From DASZTV01 sp035547515 (GTDB taxonomy: Bacteria > Actinomycetota > Actinomycetes > JAFAQI01), in NCBI GenBank assembly GCA_035547515.1, contig DASZUS010000024.1:8160-72159 (forward strand): 64,000 nt of DNA. Reading direction: 5' to 3'. Under the pieces are notes generated by a model. The model did no database searches. It had not been told where the DNA came from and worked only from the letters and a program-made list of their open reading frames with translations. How positions within the stretch are numbered: the first letter of the stretch is position 1; the number at the start of each line of letters is the position of its first letter. The position numbers and the translations under genes were made by a program. This document shows positions 16,268 through 25,669 of the stretch, in pieces.

Positions 16268-17701
16268 TTACACGGGTAGCAGGCCCTCCACGAACTCCTG
16301 GAGCTGGACCACGTTGCGGCACTCGATCATCGGCATGACCTCGGCGTACGCCGCGGCGGCGGAGTCCCCTGACGACCAGTACTGGCGCGGTTCGGGGTTC
16401 AGCCAGAACGCGTGCCGGGCGTGTCGCGCCATGCTCCGCAGTGCGGGCAGCGCGGGAGCGCGGTAGTTGGTGCGAGCGTCGCCCAGGATCAGCAGCGAGG
16501 TCTTCGGGGTGACCGCGTCAGGCCATTTCTGCACGAAGACCTCGAAGGCGTGGCCGTAGTCGCTGTGCCCGTCGTACCAGACGACGTCAGCCTCGCTAGA
16601 CATGCGCGCGAGTGCATCAACAATGTCGCCACCGCCGCTGAAGAAGTCGGTGACCTCGTCGGTCGTGTCAACGAACGCGAACACGCGAACCTTCGCAAAC
16701 TGCTCACGCAGCGCAAAAGAGAGCAAAACGGTGAAGTGGGCGAAAGCTGCGACAGACCCACTCACATCGCAGAGGACGACGAGCTCCGGCTTGTGGGGCT
16801 TGTGCGGCTTGAAGATCGTGCTCAGCGGGACGCCGCCGCTGGACAGTGAGGCCCGCACGGTACGGCGTACGTCGAGCCGGCCCCGCTGGCCGAGCCGCCG
16901 CTTCGCGGTCAGCCGCGTCGCGAGCCGCCGCGCCATCGGGTAGACCTGCCGTCGAAGCGCCGCGAGGTCGTCACGGGAGGCGCGCAGGAACTCGACCTGC
17001 TCCACCAGGGGCTTGACCGCGGTCTTGGCGATCGCCTCGGTGCCGCGGTCCTCGGCGAGCCGGCGGCGCACCTCGCTTTCGACCATCTCCTCGAACTGCT
17101 TGATCCGTTCGGTGAGCATCTGGCGGGCGACCTTCTCGGCGAGGCCGCCTCGCTCCTGGCCTTGCAGCACCGCCTCGAGCAGCGACGCCATCAGCGTCTC
17201 GGGGTTGAGCGCTCGCAGCACCCGGTAGGTGAACCAGGACTGCCGCCCGGGCTGGCCGTCGGCGCGGCCGAGCCCGTTGACCGCCTGACGGGCGAGCCGG
17301 CGCAAGGCCTCGTCGTCACCGGAGAGCAGGACGTCGCGAAGCTGGTCGCGCAGCTGCTTGCGCAGCGCGTCGAGGTCCGCCTGGTCGATCTCCTCGAGCG
17401 CGTCCGGGTCCCCCTCGCCCTCGGCGTACTCCGAGCCACTGCCGTCGCCGAGCGCCGGCGGCCACCACAGGTCGAAGAGCCGGTCGAAAGACGCGCGGTG
17501 CGCCGCACGCTTGACCACGGTTGCGGCGTACGCCGCGCGAAGCTGCTCTCGGTCGGTCATCTCGATCGCGGTGACTGCGCGGCCGGCGTCGAGCGACTCC
17601 GCCATCGACACCGGCAGCCCGGCCGCCCGCAACGCGCCGACGAATGACACGTGCCGGTCGAGCAGACCGGCCCCGGTGACGTGCTCGTCGGCGGCGGACA
17701 C
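16268..17701 (-). CDS. VWA domain protein (CoxE-like)
   Basis: This 477-residue protein is of the CoxE/VWA-containing type. The C-terminal von Willebrand A domain carries the metal-ion site DVSGSVA near the start of the domain, and ILGDARTNY toward the end. The N-terminal half is helical and charged, with an acidic segment rich in Glu and Asp. It abuts a MoxR-type AAA+ ATPase gene, and such pairs act together as chaperone/activation systems for metalloenzymes or other complexes. The client cannot be inferred because no dehydrogenase genes are nearby. Confidence 0.85.
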   Translation of the reverse strand: MSAADEHVTGAGLLDRHVSFVGALRAAGLPVSMAESLDAGRAVTAIEMTDREQLRAAYAATVVKRAAHRASFDRLFDLWWPPALGDGSGSEYAEGEGDPDALEEIDQADLDALRKQLRDQLRDVLLSGDDEALRRLARQAVNGLGRADGQPGRQSWFTYRVLRALNPETLMASLLEAVLQGQERGGLAEKVARQMLTERIKQFEEMVESEVRRRLAEDRGTEAIAKTAVKPLVEQVEFLRASRDDLAALRRQVYPMARRLATRLTAKRRLGQRGRLDVRRTVRASLSSGGVPLSTIFKPHKPHKPELVVLCDVSGSVAAFAHFTVLLSFALREQFAKVRVFAFVDTTDEVTDFFSGGGDIVDALARMSSEADVVWYDGHSDYGHAFEVFVQKWPDAVTPKTSLLILGDARTNYRAPALPALRSMARHARHAFWLNPEPRQYWSSGDSAAAAYAEVMPMIECRNVVQLQEFVEGLLPV

Positions 17702-18559
17702 CTAGTTGAGTCCCAGCTCCTTGACCGCACGCTGCTGGTCCGAGGCGTGCTTGAGCACGACGCCGAGCGTCTTGGAGACGGTGTCCTCGTCGAGGGTGTC
17801 GAGCCCGAGCGCGAGCAGCGTGCGCGCCCAGTCGATGCTCTCCGCGATGCTCGGCGCCTTCTTCAGCTCGAGCGCGCGCAGGGTGCGGATCGTGCGCACC
17901 AGCTGCTCGGCCAGGGCCTCGACGATCTCCGGCACCCGGGTGAGCACGATCTGCTTCTCGCGCTCGGCGTCCGGATAGTCGACGTGCAGGAACAGGCACC
18001 GGCGCTTCAACGCTTCGGAGAGCTCGCGGGTGGCGTTGGAGGTCAGGACGACGAACGGCTTGCGCACCGCCTCGATCGTGCCGAGCTCGGGGATCGTGAC
18101 CTGGAAGTCGCTGAGCACCTCGAGCAGCAGGCCCTCGACCTCGACGTCGGCCTTGTCGGTCTCGTCGACGAGCAGCACGGTCGGCTCGCTGCGCCGGATC
18201 GCGGTCAGCAGTGGGCGGGCGAGCAGGAACTCGTCGGAGAAGATGTCGTCGTGGGTCTCGTCCCACGACTGGTCACCCGCCGCCTGGATCCGCAGCAGCT
18301 GCTTGCGGTAGTTCCACTCATACAGCGCACGCGCCTCGTCGAGGCCCTCGTAGCACTGCAGCCGGACCAGCTCAGCGCCCGCGGCAGAGCCGACCGCCTT
18401 GGCCAGCTCGGTCTTGCCGGTGCCGGCCGGTCCTTCGACCAGCAGCGGCTTGCCGAGCGCGTCAGCGAGGAAGACCGTCGTGGCGATCGCGTCGTCGGCC
18501 AGGTAGCCGGTGGCCGCCAGCTTGGTGCGGACGTCGTCGGGCGAAGTGAAAAACGACAT
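17702..18559 (-). CDS. MoxR-family AAA+ ATPase
   Basis: This 285-residue AAA+ ATPase has Walker A EGPAGTGKTELAKA, Walker B VLLVDETDKAD, sensor 1 in VLTSNATRE, and a conserved sensor-2 region (RRCLFLHVDYPD). MoxR proteins remodel or insert cofactors into partner proteins with the help of VWA proteins. Here the partner is the directly following VWA gene, which begins at the base after this stop codon. Length and motifs are complete. Confidence 0.93.
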   Translation of the reverse strand: MSFFTSPDDVRTKLAATGYLADDAIATTVFLADALGKPLLVEGPAGTGKTELAKAVGSAAGAELVRLQCYEGLDEARALYEWNYRKQLLRIQAAGDQSWDETHDDIFSDEFLLARPLLTAIRRSEPTVLLVDETDKADVEVEGLLLEVLSDFQVTIPELGTIEAVRKPFVVLTSNATRELSEALKRRCLFLHVDYPDAEREKQIVLTRVPEIVEALAEQLVRTIRTLRALELKKAPSIAESIDWARTLLALGLDTLDEDTVSKTLGVVLKHASDQQRAVKELGLN

Positions 18560-18592
18560 CCAAGGCTCCCGGTTCGGCGACAGAACGCGATT

Positions 18593-19837
18593 CTATGTAC
18601 GAACCTGTCCGTTGCCGGTGACCACCCAGGTGGTGCTGGTCAGCTCGGGCAGCCCCATCGGGCCGCGGGCGTGCAGCTTCTGGTTGGAGATCCCGATCTC
18701 CGCGCCGAACCCGAACTGCTCGCCGTCGGTGAACCTGGTCGAGGCATTGATCATCACCGCGGCAGAGTCGAGGCCGGCCACGAACGCCTGCGACGACTCC
18801 AGCGAGCGGGTCACGATCGCCTCGGTGTGCCCGCTCCCCCACCTGCGGATGTGGGCGATCGCCTCCTGCACCGAGCCGACGACCCCGACCGCGAGGTCGA
18901 GCGAGAGGTACTCCGCCTCCCAGTCCGCGTCGGTGACCGGGACGACGTCATCGGCGTACGACGCGACGGTCGCGTCGCCGTGGATCGTCACGCCCGCCTC
19001 GCGCAACGCGGACAGCGCCATCGGCAGGAAGTCGGCCGCCACGTCCTTGTGCACCAGCATCGTCTCCGCGGCGGTGCACACGCTCGGCCGTTGCGTCTTC
19101 GCGTTGAGAATGATCGACACAGCCATCTCGAGGTCCGCGTCCGCGTCGACGTACACGTGGCAGTTGCCCACACCCGTCTCGATGACCGGCACCGTCGACT
19201 CCTCAACGACGCTGCGAATCAGACCGGCTCCCCCGCGCGGGATCAGCCCGTCCACCAACCCCCGCGCCCGCAGCAGGTGCTTGGCCGACTCGTGGTCGTG
19301 ACCCGGCACCAGCTGCACGCACCCATCGGGCAACCCCGAGGAACGTGCCGAGGCAGCCAACACCTCGACCAGCGCGGCGTTGCTGTCCCGCGCGCTCGAC
19401 GACCCGCGCAGCAACACGGCGTTCCCGCTCTTTAGGCACAGCCCCGCGGCGTCCACCGTCACGTTGGGCCGCGCCTCGTAGATGATCCCGATCACACCCA
19501 GCGGAACCCGAACCTGCCGAAGTTGCAACCCATTCGGCAACGTCGATCCGCGGATCACGTCCCCCACCGGATCGGGAAGCCCAGCGACCTGCCGCAGCCC
19601 ATCGGCCATCGCCGCGATCCGCTTCTCGTCCAGCCGCAGCCGGTCGATCAAGGGGTTGTCAGGATCCCGCGCGACATCACCAGCGTTCGCCTCGAGAATG
19701 CCCGGAGCCGAGCCCTCGAGCGCATCAGCCATAGCAAGCAGCGCGCGATCTTTGGTCGCCCGCGAAAGCGGAGCGAGCGCAGCGGCCGCCTCCCGAGCCT
19801 TGCGAGCTACAGCAAGAACCTCGTCAGCAGACGCCAT
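18593..19837 (-). CDS. proA: Glutamate-5-semialdehyde dehydrogenase
   Basis: This 414-residue NADPH-dependent gamma-glutamyl phosphate reductase carries out the second step of proline synthesis. Family blocks include PLGVIGIIYEARPNVTVDAA, then SGNAVLLRGSS and the active-site region SVCTAAETMLVHKD with the catalytic cysteine. FGFGAEIGISNQKLHARGP lies near the C-terminus. It lies downstream of proB, separated by a 156-bp gap containing a long inverted repeat. Confidence 0.96.
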   Translation of the reverse strand: MASADEVLAVARKAREAAAALAPLSRATKDRALLAMADALEGSAPGILEANAGDVARDPDNPLIDRLRLDEKRIAAMADGLRQVAGLPDPVGDVIRGSTLPNGLQLRQVRVPLGVIGIIYEARPNVTVDAAGLCLKSGNAVLLRGSSSARDSNAALVEVLAASARSSGLPDGCVQLVPGHDHESAKHLLRARGLVDGLIPRGGAGLIRSVVEESTVPVIETGVGNCHVYVDADADLEMAVSIILNAKTQRPSVCTAAETMLVHKDVAADFLPMALSALREAGVTIHGDATVASYADDVVPVTDADWEAEYLSLDLAVGVVGSVQEAIAHIRRWGSGHTEAIVTRSLESSQAFVAGLDSAAVMINASTRFTDGEQFGFGAEIGISNQKLHARGPMGLPELTSTTWVVTGNGQVRT

Positions 19838-19875
19838 AGGAGAAAAGCGTAACGACCAGGCGCGCGCATTGGATC

Positions 19876-19987
19876 GCGTCGGGTGAGCGTGTGCCGCGCA
19901 ACACTAAGGAGCGCCCATACGCAACATCGCAACGAATCGAAGGAACGCCGGGCGCGACCCGTTGCGCGGCACACGCTCGCCCGACGC
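19876..19987. repeat. 27-bp inverted repeat between proB and proA
   Basis: The arm at 19876-19902 (starting GCGTCGGGTGAGCGTGTGCC) is complementary to 19961-19987 at 26 of 27 positions, with a G-T pair at the exception. A 58-nt spacer separates the arms. The spacer also has GCGCCC/GGGCGC arms that could extend the stem. It begins seven bases past the proB stop and fills most of the gap before proA. It could be a transcription attenuator or terminator, or a small palindromic repeat insertion. Confidence 0.7.
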
Positions 19988-19993
19988 CACCCG

Positions 19994-21118
19994 CTACAGC
20001 AGAAGCGCCAGGTCGTCCCGATGCACGACTTCACGCGAATACGACGGGCCGAGCGCCTCGACCAGCTCGTGCGTCGAGCGCCCGAGCAGCCCGGGCAGCT
20101 CCGCCGCGTCGTACGCCGTCAACCCTCGAGCGATCACCCGTCCGGTCTCGTCAGCCAGGTCGACCGGGTCGCCCGCCGAGAACTCGCCATCGACCGCGGT
20201 GACACCCGCCGGCAGCAGCGAGCTGCGACGGTCGACCACGGCAGCGACGGCACCCGCGTCGAGGCGGAGCGTGCCGCGGCCGGTCGTCGCGTGGGCAAGC
20301 CACAGCAGCCGTGCCGGCGCCCGCTTGCCCGTGGGATGGAAGCACGTGCCGACGTCGCCGCCGGACAGCGCCTGCGCGGCGTCCGACGCAGACGCCAGCA
20401 GTGTCGGGACGCCAGCGCCCGCGGCGATCTTCGCCGCCGCGACCTTGGTCGCCATCCCACCCGACCCCACGCCGGCCTTCCCGATCGCGCCGAGCTGCAC
20501 ATGCGCCAGGTCGTCATCGCTTCGTACGTCGGGGATCCGCGTCGCCGGGCCGTGCGTCGGATCCGCGTCGTACACCCCGTCGACATCGGAGAGCAGGATG
20601 AGGGCATCAGCGCCGACCAGGTGCGTCACGAGCGCCGCGATCCGGTCGTTGTCGCCGAACCGGATCTCCTCGGTCGCCACCGTGTCGTTCTCGTTGACCA
20701 CCGGTACGACGCCGAGCCCGAGCAGCCGCTCGAAGGTCCGCGCCGCGTTGCGGTAGTGCGCCCGCCGCACCACGTCGTCCGCCGTCAGCAGCACCTGGCC
20801 GACGGTCAGGGCATGGCGGCCGAACGCCTGGGTGTAGTGCGCGACGAGCTTGCCCTGGCCGACACTCGCCGCCGCCTGCTGTGTTGCGAGATCCCTCGGC
20901 CGCTTGGTGAGCCCGAGCGGGCGCAGGCCCGCCGCAATCGCGCCGGAGGAGACCAGCACGACCTGCGAACCGCCGCGCACCCGCGCCGCAACGGCGTCGG
21001 CGATCGCGTCGAGCCGGTCGGTGTCGACCCCGCCTTCGGAGCTCGCCAGCGACGACGAACCGACCTTCACCACGATGCGCTTCGCCGCTGCGATGACCTG
21101 GCGGGCGTCCTCGCTCAC
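19994..21118 (-). CDS. proB: Glutamate 5-kinase with PUA domain
   Basis: This 374-residue enzyme phosphorylates L-glutamate in the first step of proline synthesis and is usually feedback-inhibited by proline. The N-terminal amino-acid kinase domain has RIVVKVGSSSLAS and VLVSSGAIAAGL. VVNENDTVAT and LSDVDGVYDADP follow, and GVGSGGMATKV closes the kinase core. The last roughly 80 residues form the PUA domain. The start overlaps the obg stop by 4 bp, as in many actinobacteria. Confidence 0.96.
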   Translation of the reverse strand: MSEDARQVIAAAKRIVVKVGSSSLASSEGGVDTDRLDAIADAVAARVRGGSQVVLVSSGAIAAGLRPLGLTKRPRDLATQQAAASVGQGKLVAHYTQAFGRHALTVGQVLLTADDVVRRAHYRNAARTFERLLGLGVVPVVNENDTVATEEIRFGDNDRIAALVTHLVGADALILLSDVDGVYDADPTHGPATRIPDVRSDDDLAHVQLGAIGKAGVGSGGMATKVAAAKIAAGAGVPTLLASASDAAQALSGGDVGTCFHPTGKRAPARLLWLAHATTGRGTLRLDAGAVAAVVDRRSSLLPAGVTAVDGEFSAGDPVDLADETGRVIARGLTAYDAAELPGLLGRSTHELVEALGPSYSREVVHRDDLALLL

Positions 21119-22641
21119 CGGTCGCCCTCGCCAAACTCGAGCTCGTCAGAATCGGCTTCGTCCGGATCGAGCTCGGCCTCGTCGTCGTCCCAGGCGATGT
21201 CCTCGACCTCGGGGTCGTACGCCGAACGCCGTGCCTTGCGGGAGGCCTTCCGCTGGTCGGCGCCGATCCGGCTATGGTCCTCGAGTCGCTCGTCGGTGCC
21301 GCGGCCACCGCGCGGCCCGCTGGCCTGGAACGACAGCGTCGGCTCCCAGTCGAAGCTGACGTCACCGATGGTCACCTCAGCGCCGGCCCGGGCGCCGAGC
21401 CCGGCAAGTGCCTCCTCGACCCCGAGCCGGGCGAGCCGGTCGGCGAGATAGCCCACCGCCTCATCGTTGCTGAAGTCGGTCTGGTTGACCCAGCGACGCG
21501 GCCGGTCGCCGGTGACGACGTACGCCTGCTCGCCGACCTGCTCGACGCTGAAGCCCTCGTCGCGAACCGGCGCGGGACGCAGCACGATGCGGGTCGGCTC
21601 GACCTCGGGCAGCCCCGCCCGCCAGGCCGCGACGCGCTCGGCCATCGCGAAGCCGAGCTCGCGCAAGCCCGTGCGCGACGCCGCGGAGATCTCGAAGACC
21701 GGCGCGTCGAGACGCTGCGCGATCTCGTCTCTCACGAGGTCGGCCAGCTCCCGTGCGTCCGGCACGTCCACCTTGTTCAACGCGACGATCCGCGGGCGTG
21801 CGGACAACCCGCCGGCCACGAGGTCGTCGTACGCCGCGAGCTCCGCTTCGATCGTCTCGAGATCGCTGACCGGGTCCCGCCCCGGCTCGGCGGTGGCGCA
21901 GTCGATGACGTGGACCAGCACCGAGCACCGCTCGATGTGACGCAGGAACTCCAGCCCGAGCCCGCGGCCGCTGCTCGCCCCGGGCACGAGTCCCGGCACG
22001 TCGGCGACGGTGAAGGTGACGTCGCCGGCCTCGACCACCCCGAGGTTCGGCACCAGCGTCGTGAACGGGTAGTCGGCGATCTTCGGCTTGGCCGCGGACA
22101 TCGCCGCGATCAGGGAGGACTTGCCGGCGTTGGGGAAGCCGACCAGTGCGACGTCCGCGACCGTCTTCAGCTCGAGCAGCGCGTCGATCGACTCGCCGGG
22201 CTCACCGAGCAGCGCGAACCCCGGCGCCTTGCGCCGCGACGACGCGAGCGCGGCGTTGCCGAGCCCGCCGCGGCCGCCTCTGGCGACGACGAACCGGGTG
22301 CCGGCACCGACCAGGTCGGCGAGGAACTCGCCGGTGTCGTTGTCACGGACCACCGTCCCGTCCGGCACCGGGATGACCAGGTCGCCACCCTCGGCGCCCG
22401 ACCGGTTGGATCCCTGGCCCTGCTTCCCGCTGGGAGCGCTCTGATGGGGATGGCGATGGATGTCGAGCAGGGTCGTCACGCTCGGGTCGACGACCAGTAC
22501 GACGTCACCGCCGCGGCCGCCGTCGCCGCCGTCGGGACCGCCGAGCGGCTTGAACTTCTCCCGGCGTACCGACGCGCAGCCGTTCCCGCCGTCGCCTCCC
22601 GACGCGTGAAGGACCGCGCGGTCGACGAATGTCGCGGCCAT
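21115..22641 (-). CDS. obgE: GTPase Obg/CgtA
   Basis: This 508-residue ribosome-assembly GTPase has an N-terminal glycine-rich Obg fold (HASGGDGGNGCASVRREKF). Its G domain has G1 GFPNAGKSSL, G3 VADVPGLVPGAS and G4 ALNKVD. The C-terminal OCT domain (WVNQTDFSNDEAVGYLADRL) is followed by a long Asp/Glu-rich tail. It functions in 50S maturation and stress control. Gene order rplU-rpmA-obg-proB is classic. Confidence 0.97.
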   Translation of the reverse strand: MAATFVDRAVLHASGGDGGNGCASVRREKFKPLGGPDGGDGGRGGDVVLVVDPSVTTLLDIHRHPHQSAPSGKQGQGSNRSGAEGGDLVIPVPDGTVVRDNDTGEFLADLVGAGTRFVVARGGRGGLGNAALASSRRKAPGFALLGEPGESIDALLELKTVADVALVGFPNAGKSSLIAAMSAAKPKIADYPFTTLVPNLGVVEAGDVTFTVADVPGLVPGASSGRGLGLEFLRHIERCSVLVHVIDCATAEPGRDPVSDLETIEAELAAYDDLVAGGLSARPRIVALNKVDVPDARELADLVRDEIAQRLDAPVFEISAASRTGLRELGFAMAERVAAWRAGLPEVEPTRIVLRPAPVRDEGFSVEQVGEQAYVVTGDRPRRWVNQTDFSNDEAVGYLADRLARLGVEEALAGLGARAGAEVTIGDVSFDWEPTLSFQASGPRGGRGTDERLEDHSRIGADQRKASRKARRSAYDPEVEDIAWDDDEAELDPDEADSDELEFGEGDR

Positions 22642-22656
22642 GCCGCGAAACCGCTG

Positions 22657-22914
22657 CTACTCGGCGGCGGTGGTGACGCTCACGACGCGGCGCCCGCGCT
22701 TGTGGCCGAACTCGACGGCGCCCGCCGCGAGCGCGAACAGCGTGTCGTCGCCACCACGGCCGACGTTGTCGCCGGGGTGGAAGTGCGTGCCGCGCTGGCG
22801 GACGAGGATCTCGCCCGCGTTGACGAGCTGACCGCCGAACCGCTTCACGCCGAGGCGCTGCGCGTTGGAGTCACGGCCGTTGCGGCTGGAGGACGCACCC
22901 TTCTTGTGTGCCAT
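22657..22914 (-). CDS. rpmA: 50S ribosomal protein L27
   Basis: This 85-residue L27 begins MAHKKGASSSRNGRDS, so it needs no N-terminal processing. It carries RLGVKRFGGQLVNAGEILVR and RGTHFHPG. L27 sits at the peptidyl-transferase centre. It follows rplU by 9 bp and precedes obg by 15 bp, forming one operon. Confidence 0.98.
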   Translation of the reverse strand: MAHKKGASSSRNGRDSNAQRLGVKRFGGQLVNAGEILVRQRGTHFHPGDNVGRGGDDTLFALAAGAVEFGHKRGRRVVSVTTAAE

Positions 22915-22923
22915 CGCGCGCCT

Positions 22924-23241
22924 CTACTTCCCAGTCTCGATGCCGGTGACCCGGATCGTCGTCAGCTGGGCACGGAACCCCTGACGACGGTGGTAGCCCG
23001 ACTTGTTCTTGAACAGGTGGATGCGGATCTTCGGGCCCTTGACGGCCTCGACCACCTCGGCGGTGACGGACGCCTTCGCGAGCGCGGCCGCGTCAGCGGT
23101 CACGGCACCGGCGTCGTCGACGAGGAGGACGGCGGGCAGCGTCACCGGCGTGCCGGGCGCGCTCGCGATCTTGTCGACCGTGAGCGTGTCACCGACGGCG
23201 ACCTTGTGCTGGTGGCCGCCGCTACGGACGATCGCGTACAC
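22924..23241 (-). CDS. rplU: 50S ribosomal protein L21
   Basis: This 105-residue L21 begins VYAIVRSGGHQHKVAVGD and carries the KSGYHRRQGFRAQLT signature near the C-terminus. I chose the GTG at 23241 because GAGGAG lies 7 bp upstream. A TTG two codons earlier would be only one base from that Shine-Dalgarno. It is the first gene of the rplU-rpmA-obg-proB unit. Confidence 0.97.
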   Translation of the reverse strand: MYAIVRSGGHQHKVAVGDTLTVDKIASAPGTPVTLPAVLLVDDAGAVTADAAALAKASVTAEVVEAVKGPKIRIHLFKNKSGYHRRQGFRAQLTTIRVTGIETGK

Positions 23242-23302
23242 CGTCAAACTCCTCAGGATTTGTCAGATTGGCGCATCGATCGCGCGCCAGCGGTCAAGTG
23301 TA

Positions 23303-23321
23303 CGGACCGGCAGCCGGTCCG
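23303..23321 (-). terminator. Hairpin terminator after RNase E/G gene
   Basis: CGGACCGG (23303-23310) pairs perfectly with CCGGTCCG (23314-23321) around a 3-base loop. It lies directly after the rne stop codon and upstream of rplU. There is no U tract. Confidence 0.7.
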
Positions 23322-23322
23322 A

Positions 23323-25596
23323 TCAAACCTCGGCGGCGGCCGCGACAGGCTCCGGCGCCGGCGCCGGCTCGTTGTGGCGGTGCTCGCCCGACTTGGCCCG
23401 TTTCGGCTTCGGCGGCCGCTTCGCGGCGACCGGGTCGTGGGTCAGGATGACGCCGCTGCCGCCGCACTCCTTGCAGGTCTCGCTGAACGACTCGAGCAGT
23501 CCCTCGCCGACCCGCTTGCGGGTCATCTGCACCAGGCCGAGCGAGGTGACCTCCGCGACCTGGTGGCGGGTCCGGTCCCGGCCCAGGCACTCGATCAGGC
23601 GGCGGAGCACGAGGTCGCGGTTGCTCTCGAGCACCATGTCGATGAAGTCGATGACGATGATCCCGCCGAGGTCGCGCAACCGCAGCTGACGCACGATCTC
23701 CTCGGCTGCCTCGATGTTGTTCTTGGTGACGGTCTCCTCGAGGTTGCCGCCCTTGCCGGTGAACTTGCCGGTGTTGACGTCCACCACGACCATCGCCTCG
23801 GTGCGGTCGATCACCAGGTATCCACCGCTCGGCAGCCAGACCTTGCGGTCGAGTGCCTTGGCCAGCTGCTCGTCGATCCGGTACGACGCGAAGACGTCCT
23901 CGTCCTCGGTCCACCGGCGGGTGCGTTCGGCCAGGTCGGGGGCGACCCAGCGGACGTAGTTGTCGATCGTCTCCCACTCGTCGGCGCCCTGGACGACGAG
24001 TGAGGTGAAGTCCTCGTTGAAGATGTCGCGCACGACCCGGATCACCAGGTCCGGCTCGCCGTAGATCAGGCTCGGCGCCGCGGCGGTCTCGACCTTCTTC
24101 TCGATGTCCTCCCACTGCGCCTTGAGCCGGTTGAGGTCGCGCTCGAGCGCCTCCTCCGACGCGCCCTCCGCGGCGGTCCGGATGATGACGCCGGCATCCT
24201 CGGGCATCAACCGCTTGAGGATGGACTTCAGCCGGGTCCGCTCGGTGTCGGGCAGCTTGCGGCTGATCCCGGAGAGCTTGCCGTCCGGGACGTAGACCAT
24301 GTAGCGGCCGGGCAGGCTGACCTGGCTGGTGAGCCGGGCACCCTTCTGGCCGATCGGGTCCTTCGTGACCTGGACCAGCACCGACTGCCCGCTCTTGAGG
24401 GCCTGCTCGATCCGCGGCGCGCCGCCTTCGAGCGCGCTGGCGTCGTAGTTGACCTCACCGGCGTAGAGCACAGCGTTGCGCCCGCGACCGATGTCGACGA
24501 ACGCCGCCTCCATGCTGGGCAGCACGTTCTGGACCTTGCCGAGATAGACGTTGCCGACCATCGACGACGCGTGCTTGCGCGTGACGTAGTGCTCGACAAG
24601 CACGTTGTCCTCGAGCACGGCGATCTGGGTGCGGTCCTCGCCCTGCTTGACGACCATTACCCGCTCGACGGCCTCGCGGCGGGCGAGGAACTCCGCCTCG
24701 GTGATGATCGACGGGCGCCGGCGCTGGGTCTCGCGGCCATCGCGACGACGCTGCCGCTTGGCCTCGATGCGCGTCGAGCCCTTGACGCCGCGCACGTCGT
24801 CGCTGGCCTGACGCGGCTCGCGGACGTGCACCACGGTGTTGGGCGGGTCGTCCGGAGTCTGCTCGCCGTCGGCTCCCCCGGCTCCTGCGCTGCGGCGGCG
24901 CCGGCGGCGCCGGTGGGTGCCGGTCCCGCCCTCGTCGCCTTCGTCGTTGCCGGCGTCGCCGCCCTCGGCAGGCGTACTGGCGCTGCCGACGGCTGCGGCC
25001 TCTGTCGCCGGCGACTCGTCCTCACCGGAGCCCTCACCGGCTGGCCTGCCACCGCGCCCCCGCCGGCCGCGCCGGCGGCGAGAGGTACGTGGCGCGCCGT
25101 CGTCGTCGGTGTCGGCATCGCTGTCGAAGCCGCCCTCGGCGTCGCCGGCGGCCTCGTCGTCCTCGACGGCGGGAGGCGCGCTGCGACGGGCCGGCGCCGG
25201 TGCAGCGACCGGGGCCTGGAAGAGCACCACCGGTGGTGGCGGCGTCGCCATGGCGGGCGCCGGGGCCTCCGTCGCGTCGGCTTCCGCCTCAGCGGCCTTC
25301 GCGGCGGCCGACGTACGCCGGCGCCGGGTGGGGGCGGGAGCGTCGGCCTCCTCGTCGGTGGCGGCTTCCGCCGCCGCCGGGGCGGCAGCCTTCTTGCGGG
25401 TTCGCTTCGCCGGCGCCGGGCGCTCGGCCGCGGCGTCGGCGGCTGCCGGCGCTTCGGGTGCGGATGCGCTGTCCTCCGCGGGAGTCGGCGGCCCGGCGGG
25501 GCGCCGGGCGGCTCGCCGCTTGGGCGGCGCGGGGGTGTCGGCTACGTCGCCGGCACTGTCAGTGGGGGTCTCGTTGGTGCGCTCGTCATCGAGCAC
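23323..25596 (-). CDS. rne: Ribonuclease E/G family endoribonuclease
   Basis: This 757-residue enzyme handles mRNA turnover and rRNA processing. About 290 N-terminal residues are low-complexity, rich in Ala/Pro and Arg/Lys (PPKRRAARRPAG, SRRRRGRRGRGGR), and probably disordered. An S1 domain (VGNVYLGKVQNVLPSMEAAF) follows, then the RNase E/G catalytic domain with the metal-binding MVVVDVNTGKFTGKG and IVIDFIDM. A CKECGGSG zinc-link-type motif precedes the C-terminus. The long disordered region sits at the N-terminus, as in actinobacterial RNase E, rather than at the C-terminus as in E. coli. The start is GTG, with AGGAGAG 4 bp upstream. Confidence 0.95.
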   Translation of the reverse strand: MLDDERTNETPTDSAGDVADTPAPPKRRAARRPAGPPTPAEDSASAPEAPAAADAAAERPAPAKRTRKKAAAPAAAEAATDEEADAPAPTRRRRTSAAAKAAEAEADATEAPAPAMATPPPPVVLFQAPVAAPAPARRSAPPAVEDDEAAGDAEGGFDSDADTDDDGAPRTSRRRRGRRGRGGRPAGEGSGEDESPATEAAAVGSASTPAEGGDAGNDEGDEGGTGTHRRRRRRRSAGAGGADGEQTPDDPPNTVVHVREPRQASDDVRGVKGSTRIEAKRQRRRDGRETQRRRPSIITEAEFLARREAVERVMVVKQGEDRTQIAVLEDNVLVEHYVTRKHASSMVGNVYLGKVQNVLPSMEAAFVDIGRGRNAVLYAGEVNYDASALEGGAPRIEQALKSGQSVLVQVTKDPIGQKGARLTSQVSLPGRYMVYVPDGKLSGISRKLPDTERTRLKSILKRLMPEDAGVIIRTAAEGASEEALERDLNRLKAQWEDIEKKVETAAAPSLIYGEPDLVIRVVRDIFNEDFTSLVVQGADEWETIDNYVRWVAPDLAERTRRWTEDEDVFASYRIDEQLAKALDRKVWLPSGGYLVIDRTEAMVVVDVNTGKFTGKGGNLEETVTKNNIEAAEEIVRQLRLRDLGGIIVIDFIDMVLESNRDLVLRRLIECLGRDRTRHQVAEVTSLGLVQMTRKRVGEGLLESFSETCKECGGSGVILTHDPVAAKRPPKPKRAKSGEHRHNEPAPAPEPVAAAAEV

Positions 25597-25669
25597 GTAT
25601 CTCTCCTGTCCGCCCCCGGGAGCGTCATCGCCCAGTTCGGGCGCTGCACCCCGCTCGGGAGCGAGTTCG

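Noticed and set aside
21274..24003. 909-codon plus-strand frame across obg, rpmA and rplU
   Set aside because: It is antisense to three well-supported genes. Long antisense frames are expected at this GC content.
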